From Caldipriscus sp964426895 (lineage in GTDB: Bacteria > Hydrothermota > Hydrothermia > LBFQ01), in contig CAYRSH010000009.1 in the NCBI GenBank assembly GCA_964426895.1, positions 1 through 40,899 on the forward strand: a DNA stretch of 40,899 bases, written 5' to 3'. The notes under the pieces are model-generated. The model had not been told where the DNA came from. It did no database searches and worked only from the letters and a program-made list of their open reading frames with translations. Made by a program: the position numbers and the translations under genes. Shown here one piece after another: positions 40,825 to 40,899 of the stretch. Within the stretch, counting starts at the first letter, position 1; the number at the start of each line of letters is the position of its first letter.

Positions 40825-40899
40825 GTTGGTATTATTGAAATCCTTTCCAATGCTGATTTTACGCACATAAACATATCAGTTTAGGGATAACAGGATTTG

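Noticed and set aside
40882..40899. TAGGGATAACAGGATTTG at the window end resembles the I-SceI homing-endonuclease site
   Set aside because: Only the first 13 bases agree with the 18-base site and there is no intron, intein or endonuclease gene nearby; coincidence.
1..40899. CRISPR arrays, tRNA or rRNA genes, tmRNA, riboswitches
   Set aside because: Intergenic regions are short and showed no repeat-spacer pattern, cloverleaf or conserved RNA core on reading; covariance searches could not be run.
40825..40899. Any feature in the last 75 bases
   Set aside because: No start codon with convincing context or repeat seen; the stretch is too short to judge.

Overview
The window is a compact, AT-leaning stretch of bacterial chromosome. 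It has 46 genes or gene remnants and one 100-N assembly gap at 33030-33129. The organism looks like an uncultivated thermophile from a deep, poorly sampled bacterial lineage; candidate division WOR-3 (Stahlbacteria/Hydrothermae) is my best guess. That is inferred from three things: Lys/Glu-rich housekeeping proteins, several secreted proteins ending in a 'YD-GRRV---GVYFVK' sorting-like tail, and a DUF1122 protein otherwise familiar from archaea. No rRNA or tRNA gene, CRISPR array, prophage or intact mobile element was seen.

Layout. 1-803: end of a frameshifted pentapeptide-repeat membrane protein. 800-9040 (minus): an operon of TIGR01777 epimerase, rimP, nusA, infB, a GlmU lacking its acetyltransferase domain, trxB and thiI. 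9056-12831 (plus): a decayed and an intact copy of an outer-membrane-like protein, DUF2905, smpB, a HIT protein, a flavodoxin-fold protein and rpe. 12824-14600: divergent Hsp20 and LPP20 genes and a frameshifted M50B-like protease. 14584-17771 (minus): SDR and mutS. 17790-20432 (minus): a broken envelope ORF, a lipoprotein, a subtilase and DUF1122. 20698-23115 (plus): an unrecognised Rossmann protein and superoxide dismutase. 23150-24695: a transposase remnant, dprA and a zinc ribbon. 24752-30209 (plus): an AhpD-like protein, an M14 carboxypeptidase, an EnvC-like factor and a two-domain dehydrogenase. 30182-32842 (minus): accC, DUF454, ispE. 32884-35767 (plus): a decayed LVIVD-type gene carrying the gap, an intact LVIVD propeller and a GT2. 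35708-37818 (minus): transaldolase, MlaD-like, nth. 37887-39920 (plus): an Asp-box propeller protein. 40108-40758 (minus): a membrane protein with a winged-helix regulator and a candidate operator.

The strongest unexpected pattern is in expression signals. Most first genes of transcription units have a TATAAT/TAAAAT box ending only 6-9 bases before the start codon, which predicts leaderless mRNAs, some starting at TTG. Internal or stress genes (nusA, infB, sod, hsp20, the 40758 membrane gene) instead have strong Shine-Dalgarno sites. In three places the upstream gene's TAA stop lies inside the next gene's -10 box. Genes are packed with ATGA or 8-base overlaps, and convergent genes overlap antisense by up to 60 bases. 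At least six genes are broken by frameshifts or a stop; these could be real decay or homopolymer errors in the assembly, and reads are needed to decide.
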